A stretch of 64,000 nt of DNA from Natrononativus amylolyticus. GTDB taxonomy: Archaea; Halobacteriota; Halobacteria; Halobacteriales; Natrialbaceae. The notes under the pieces were generated by a model. It was given only the letters and a program-made list of their open reading frames with translations, ran no database searches and was not told where the DNA came from. The stretch covers positions 1,054,001 to 1,118,000 of the forward strand of contig NZ_CP101458.1 in the NCBI RefSeq assembly GCF_024362525.1, in the 5' to 3' direction. A program made the translations under genes and the position numbers. Positions within the stretch are counted from its first letter, which is position 1; each line of letters starts with the position of its first letter. Shown here piece after piece: positions 60,501-64,000 of the stretch.

Positions 60501-60606
60501 CTGGGCGGTCGTCACCGCCGGCGGCGAACTCGGGTTCGAGCCGAACGAGCCGCGAGGGACCGTCGTTCGGCTGACGGTTCCGGTGGCCGACCGGTCGGAC
60601 GAGTGA
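57517..60606 (+). CDS. PAS/GAF multi-domain sensor histidine kinase
   Basis: A 1029-residue cytosolic kinase. In order: a receiver-like domain (1-125, VVWAGADSDRGLEF, AAGAAGYVPRGQ), PAS (about 135-245), GAF (about 255-400), PAS (410-525), GAF (545-690), PAS (700-815), then HisKA with the phospho-His in LNRVLRHDLRNGMNI and an HATPase with ENAIEHADSP, DDGPGIP and GLGLWLANW. No transmembrane helix is predicted, so it senses soluble ligands or redox/light. The receiver domain lacks a clear phospho-Asp. No response regulator is adjacent. Confidence 0.93.
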   Translation: MATEPHIVCVDPAADGLAAAVSAIIDATAERVESVTACLEALERADCVVWAGADSDRGLEFCSLVRARRSNVPVVLFPTDGSEALAGSALAAGAAGYVPRGQGISTLAARIDGILDGAEPGREPAASSAARLELLVEQVPLAVIEWNLEFEVVAWNPAATDLFGYTTAEATEERATDLLVPESERETVLAAWEALVGRGESTLTTNRNRRKDGTEITCEWINTPLVEDGEVISVLSIARDVTRNRKRASALEALQGTGRALMRANTREEIAEIVVTATEEVIEQPRAAVRLATCDGERLIPAALSGELREVYGDLPPIEAGDGLLWDAYSRQEPAFVEALTSEHVPYDLDEEVGNTIVCPLGTHGLLTVASPRHQRLETVDRHLVTVLATTAEAALDSAERDRELEQAKTILETVGDSVYALDIDGRFVTVNETLTSLTGYDREELVGEHATTVLTEASVERATLAVRELLVDGIEDVVTYELEVVGRAGEAVPCEVTTTLLRSDGEISGSVGVIRDVRERKRMERELVEQKRKTERLHDVASRLEECRSEREVFEVTIAAAEDVLQFDVCVVDRARGSHLETVAVSSTIHDDDYTNRTSVNDGLAGLAYRTGETSRVADLTDHERAEPERESYRSALTVPIAEYGIFQAVSNEVGAFDAADQELTELLLSHVVDALDRMAFETQLTAERDRFVALFENVPDAVVSSQPVDGEPVIERVNPAFERIFGYAAEDVVGRRLDSVIVPPERRADAEEINRRVWRGETVETEVKRRTADGLREFMMRLVPMDPDRNGDRAFGLYTDVTEQKQRQKRLEVLNRVLRHDLRNGMNIIDGYAQTLATIVDDDVAAEYVEPIHERADELLGLAEKTRAVERTLETAPVAGPVDVVERAAAAIDDLDRAYPDADISRSLPERATVRSGAHVETAVRHVLENAIEHADSPSPRVDVTLRVLEDALEIRIADDGPGIPEDERALLEEDREITQLRHASGLGLWLANWAVVTAGGELGFEPNEPRGTVVRLTVPVADRSDE

Positions 60607-60658
60607 GCGGCGGGTGGACGATCGGCGGAGCGCCGGTCCGTCCCGGTAACGAGTCCGC

Positions 60659-61027
60659 TTACGACGTCGACGCGGTGACGTGGGAAAAATCCAGGTGAAC
60701 CGTCGGTCCCGTCTGGAGTTCGACGGAGACGATGTCGGGGGTCACACCGTTGAGCGTGTGGACGGCGGAGACCTTGCCCTTGACGTACTCGTAGGCGGTG
60801 TCGGGACCCTTTTCGCAGACCGTGGGAACGACGAGTTCCTCGCCGATCAGGTCGTGCCCGGAGACGCGTTGTGCATCCTTCAGGCGCTGTTTTACCGGCG
60901 AGACGGAGGACGACGAGCCGATACGGAACAGACAGATAAGACAGGAGTCGGCCATCCGGTTGTAGTAACACCCGTCGCGATATGCGGGAACGTGCAAGCG
61001 GCCCTCCGGACCGCGCTCCAGAGCCAT
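60659..61027 (-). CDS. Conserved-looking protein, unknown function
   Basis: A 122-residue protein with a Cys-containing start (DSCLICLFRIG), LIGEELVVPTVCEKGPD, and a beta-rich end VSAVHTLNGVTPDIVSVELQ. An internal ATG (60955) is an alternative start. Coding composition is good; no motif is recognised. It is convergent with the sensor kinase. Confidence 0.5.
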   Translation of the reverse strand: MALERGPEGRLHVPAYRDGCYYNRMADSCLICLFRIGSSSSVSPVKQRLKDAQRVSGHDLIGEELVVPTVCEKGPDTAYEYVKGKVSAVHTLNGVTPDIVSVELQTGPTVHLDFSHVTASTS

Positions 61028-61203
61028 ACCCTACGGAACGTCGTCAGCAGTAATGAGGGTATCCATTGGTTATTTCGAATTACCTATCGGATGGTAGAAC
61101 GGTGTCGCGTCCGACGGCGGCCGATACGCCCGAAGCGGTACCGATGCGAGAGCGGGTACACCGGAACGTATCGAACGCAGCAGCGCCTCGAGTCGAGACT
61201 CCA

Positions 61204-62298
61204 CTACCGGGTCAGCGGCTGGTTGAACCCGCGCTCGTACTCGCGGACGGCCTCCCAGGTCGCCTCGCACTCACAGGAGACCTGTTCGAACACCGTCGGG
61301 TCCTGCCGGAGGTCGAAGTCCTTGATCGCCTTCTGGACGAGGTCGTCACACTCCCCGCAGTTGTGCGGGCCCCGCTCGGAGCCGTGACCCACCGGGTCGG
61401 AGACGACGATGGCGTCGACACCGGCGGTCTCGCGGAGGACGTGAGCGACCGACCAGAGCCACGGCGGCCGGTAGCCGTCCCGGAAGAAGAGTTCGTCGAC
61501 CATCGTGTAGCGCTGGACGTTACAGGGGTTCATCGAGACGGTGTGACAGCCCTCGACGTCGGCGCAGCGCTCGATCGAGGAGATCATGTCCGCGATGGCT
61601 TCGGGTTCGGTGAGAAACGGCGGCTTCATCAGGAGGTAGGCCTTGATCCCCGCGTCGGCTTCGCTCTCGGCGTCCGCGACCGCCGCCTCGGCGCAGGCGT
61701 CCTCGAAGTCCGCGAAGTCGAAGTACTTGTTCACACAGTCGTGACGAACCCGGTCGGTCGCCGTCTCGAGGCCGACTGCGACGTCCGTCGCGATTCCGTA
61801 CTCGGTGAAGTCGGCGATCTTCTCGCGATCGACGAAGTCGGGCAGGGACTCGAGGACGATCCGCTCACGGTCGGCGAACGTCTCGGCGATCGCCTCTCGA
61901 GTGCGGGCGCCGACCTCGCGCTCGTCGAGGAACGAGCCGGAGGTGTAGATCTTGATCAGCTCGGCGGGCTCGTCGGCCTCGGCGGCCTCGTGGGCCAGGC
62001 AGACGTCGATCTGGTCCATCAGCGCCTCGTGCGAAACGGAGCCGCCGTCGACGCTCTCGGCGACGTAGCCACACATCGTACAGCCGCCGGCGCGGGCCCA
62101 CCGGCAGCCGCCGGTGTTCAGGATGATGGTCAGGCTGCGCCTGACGCCGTCGGGCGTGTTGTCCTCGTCCAGCCAGACGCGGGTGGGCTCGTGTGGATCG
62201 TAGCTCGCCTCCTTTCGCGAGCGGATCTCCCGCATCACCTGGTTGTGGGCGTCCATGCCCTTGCCCTGCTCGTAGACCTCGGGCGTGGGTTTGCTCAT
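61204..62298 (-). CDS. Archaeosine synthase radical SAM subunit RaSEA
   Basis: A 364-residue radical SAM protein. The cluster motif is CRWARAGGCTMC (Cys65, Cys73, Cys76; CX7CX2C, Elp3-like), with GLETATDRVRHDCVNKYF, MKPPFLTEPEAI and AVVSDPVGHGSERGPHNCGECDD carrying further cysteines. With ArcS it converts the lysine adduct on preQ0-tRNA to archaeosine at tRNA position 15. It is alone here, though mptA, also in the archaeosine/pterin branch, is in the window. Confidence 0.88.
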   Translation of the reverse strand: MSKPTPEVYEQGKGMDAHNQVMREIRSRKEASYDPHEPTRVWLDEDNTPDGVRRSLTIILNTGGCRWARAGGCTMCGYVAESVDGGSVSHEALMDQIDVCLAHEAAEADEPAELIKIYTSGSFLDEREVGARTREAIAETFADRERIVLESLPDFVDREKIADFTEYGIATDVAVGLETATDRVRHDCVNKYFDFADFEDACAEAAVADAESEADAGIKAYLLMKPPFLTEPEAIADMISSIERCADVEGCHTVSMNPCNVQRYTMVDELFFRDGYRPPWLWSVAHVLRETAGVDAIVVSDPVGHGSERGPHNCGECDDLVQKAIKDFDLRQDPTVFEQVSCECEATWEAVREYERGFNQPLTR

Positions 62299-62366
62299 TA
62301 GCGGGAAAAGCGGCTACGAGCGTAAAGCGGCTTCGTCTCGCTCGCTCGCGACGCGGGTGCCGGCGG

Positions 62367-62561
62367 TCAGAGACGCATCTCCCTGACCTCGACCGCGTCG
62401 CACGTCGGGCACATCCGCTGGTAGCGAACCTCGCTCCCGGCGGCGGTGACGCGCCAGCCGCCGTCAGCGTCGACGTAGCCACACTCCCGACAGCGTCGGT
62501 CGCCGTCGTCGAACTTCTGGCGGAGTCGCTCGAACGGTGATCGGCTTCGCTGTACTGACAT
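62367..62561 (-). CDS. Small zinc-ribbon protein (HVO_0649-like)
   Basis: A 64-residue protein with SPFERLRQKFDDGDRRC, CRECGY and CPTCDA, forming a CxxC-x24-CxxC ribbon. It resembles a haloarchaeal small zinc-finger family (HVO_0649) as I recall it. The function is not established. Its start is taken at the ATG before SVQRSRSPF. It precedes RaSEA on the same strand by about 70 bases. Confidence 0.65.
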   Translation of the reverse strand: MSVQRSRSPFERLRQKFDDGDRRCRECGYVDADGGWRVTAAGSEVRYQRMCPTCDAVEVREMRL

Positions 62562-62636
62562 ACGATAGCATACAGCACGAAGACACATAACTCCTGTGTC
62601 CGTTACCCGGAGGACACGTCGGCCCCCTATCGCGTC

Positions 62637-62665
62637 TATTTATGCACTTCCCCTACCTACGTAGG
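62637..62665 (+). promoter_or_regulatory. TATA box and palindrome before the LOV regulator
   Basis: TATTTATG (62637-62644) lies about 28 bases before ATG 62669, giving a leaderless start. The 10-bp palindrome CCTACGTAGG (62656-62665) sits between box and start, where a bound regulator would block initiation. Confidence 0.55.
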
Positions 62666-62668
62666 GCC

Positions 62669-64000
62669 ATGGAGTCAGGGGACCGAGAACGCGGTGGTGA
62701 GATCGGCGACGGGACACGGGCGATGGCCGCCCTCGAGGCCGTCGTCGACCCCGTCGTCGCGGTGGCGGATGGAACGGTAACGTACGCCAACGACGCGGCC
62801 CGCGAGGCGTTCTCCCTCTCGTCCGGCGACGAGGCCGCGGACGCACTCGGACCGCTCTGGGAGCGCCTACGCGAGGAGGTGGCCGAGACGACGGTCGGCA
62901 CCGCACGCCGGGTCGAGCTCGCCGACGACCGGTTCGACGCACGCGTCCACCGGGCTGCGGACGGGGCGACGATCGCGTTCGCGACGCTCGAGGCGGACGT
63001 CTCGACGAGCGACCGCGCCGTCACGGCCCGGGCAGTCAACGAGGCCCCCGTCGGCGTGACGATCTCGGACCCCTCGCGAGAGGACAACCCGCTCGTCTAC
63101 ATCAACCGCGCCTACCGCGAGATCACCGGCTACAGCGCCGACGAGGTCGTCGGCCGGAACTGTCGGTTCCTCCAGGGACCCGACTCCGATCCGGAGGCGG
63201 TCGCGGCCATGCGCGAGGCGATCGCGGACGAGCGCCCCGTCACCGTCGAACTCAAAAACTACCGCAAGGACGGCACCGAGTTCTGGAACGAGGTCACGAT
63301 CGCCCCCGTTCGAAACGCCGACGGCGAGCGCACTCACTACGTCGGCTTCCAGAACGACATCAGCGCCCGCAAAGTCGCCGAACTCGAGGCCGAGCGCCGA
63401 CGGGAGGAACTCGAGTACCTCCTCGAGCGCGTCGAGGGCGTCCTGCAGGACGTCACGAGCGCGATCGCGGGCTCGACCGCTCGGGAGAACCTCGAGGCGA
63501 CCGTCTGCGAGCGGATCGCCGAAGAGAGCGCCTACGACGGCGTCTGGATCGGCGAGCGAAACCCCGTCACCGACGCCGTCGACGTCCGGGCGAGCGCCGG
63601 CGTCGACCCGGAGCCGCCGGCGCCGGACTCGGACCACCCGGCGGTGACGACGCTCGCGACCGGCGAACCGGCGATCGCCTCCGCCGACGGCGCCACGATC
63701 GCCGCGTTTCCGCTCGCCTACAGCGGGGTCGAGTACGGCGTGCTCACCGTCCGGATCGCCGGGGAACGCGGGGTGAACGACCGCGAGTCGACCATCCTCT
63801 CGGCGCTGGCTCGAGCCGTCGCCAGCGGGATCAACGCCCGCGAGACGAGCCGGATGCTCGCCACCGACGCGGTCGTCGCCGTCGACGTCGAGTTCACCGA
63901 CCGCTCGATCGCCCCGGTCGCGCTCACCGCGGGGACGGACAGTCGACTCGAGTACCGCCGGTCGGTTCACGCGACCGGCGACGAGACGACCTCGCTGTTC
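62669..64000 (+). CDS. LOV/PAS-GAF regulator, bacterioopsin-activator-like, 3' end outside window
   Basis: The first 444 residues are seen. Residues about 20-110 form a degenerate PAS. Residues about 120-230 form a LOV/PAS domain with the flavin-binding motif GRNCRFLQGPDSDPEAV (photoactive Cys165) and HYVGFQNDISARK. A GAF domain (about 265-400) follows. This order matches haloarchaeal bacterioopsin-activator (Bat) proteins, which end in an HTH_10 DNA-binding domain; that part, if present, lies beyond the window. A blue-light response is likely from the LOV motif. Confidence 0.85.
   Translation, partial: MESGDRERGGEIGDGTRAMAALEAVVDPVVAVADGTVTYANDAAREAFSLSSGDEAADALGPLWERLREEVAETTVGTARRVELADDRFDARVHRAADGATIAFATLEADVSTSDRAVTARAVNEAPVGVTISDPSREDNPLVYINRAYREITGYSADEVVGRNCRFLQGPDSDPEAVAAMREAIADERPVTVELKNYRKDGTEFWNEVTIAPVRNADGERTHYVGFQNDISARKVAELEAERRREELEYLLERVEGVLQDVTSAIAGSTARENLEATVCERIAEESAYDGVWIGERNPVTDAVDVRASAGVDPEPPAPDSDHPAVTTLATGEPAIASADGATIAAFPLAYSGVEYGVLTVRIAGERGVNDRESTILSALARAVASGINARETSRMLATDAVVAVDVEFTDRSIAPVALTAGTDSRLEYRRSVHATGDETTSLF

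Overview
The window looks like chromosomal DNA of a haloarchaeon. It is GC-rich, its proteins are strongly acidic, and several starts sit about 30 bases downstream of a TATA-like box, as in leaderless archaeal transcripts. Diagnostic genes include the tubulin-like CetZ, archaeosine enzyme RaSEA, coenzyme F420 genes cofC/cofG/cofH, the GTP cyclohydrolase MptA, an AhbA/AhbB-type siroheme decarboxylase and HerA/NurA. The very frequent CTCGAG (Leu-Glu) hexamer suggests the Natrialbales; that is an inference from style, not a phylogeny.

Layout. 1-1.6 kb: end of nadB and nadC (NAD synthesis). 1.7-14.8 kb: mostly single metabolic genes (acetyltransferase, aldehyde dehydrogenase, ferredoxin, cyclophilin, a deacylase, a TrpD-like protein, AhbA/B, a GlcD/GlcF fusion, aldo/keto reductase, creatininase family) plus tRNA-Leu with a 21-bp direct repeat of its 3' end. 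15.2-18.1 kb: decayed gene remnants, a DrrA/DrrB-type ABC exporter and tRNA-Ile. 18.1-23.7 kb: FxsA, a thioredoxin-domain protein, TrmB, MptA, then a non-coding stretch with three near-identical promoter/start repeats before an RNA polymerase epsilon-like gene. 23.7-30.1 kb: DsbA-like protein, NurA, two small genes, HerA, and a MntA/HepT toxin-antitoxin cassette inserted at the 3' end of herA between 92-bp direct repeats. 30.1-37.3 kb: membrane proteins, NAD kinase, a MITE-like element, a zinc-ribbon protein, phosphoglycerate mutase, acetyltransferase, and a MetY/MetB-type enzyme. 37.6-45.2 kb: PRC-barrel protein, 2-hydroxyacid dehydrogenase, TrkA with two stand-alone Lrp/AsnC ligand-binding proteins, a solo E1-alpha dehydrogenase subunit and thymidylate kinase. 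45.3-57.4 kb: NDUFA9-like protein, CetZ, F420 genes, an M48 protease, and purine genes purC, purU, purS and purQ. 57.5-64 kb: a large PAS/GAF histidine kinase, RaSEA, small zinc proteins, and a LOV/GAF regulator cut by the window end.

The metabolic genes form short functional groups rather than long operons: nadB-nadC, cofC-cofG, purS-purQ, mntA-hepT, drrA-drrB. The accessory signals are the most interesting part: a triplicated leaderless promoter/mini-ORF unit (22.5-22.8 kb), a toxin-antitoxin module bounded by a duplicated herA tail, in-frame palindrome-bearing insertions in herA, purC and gpmI, two copies of a small structured repeat placed at gene ends, and att-like scars beside both tRNA genes.
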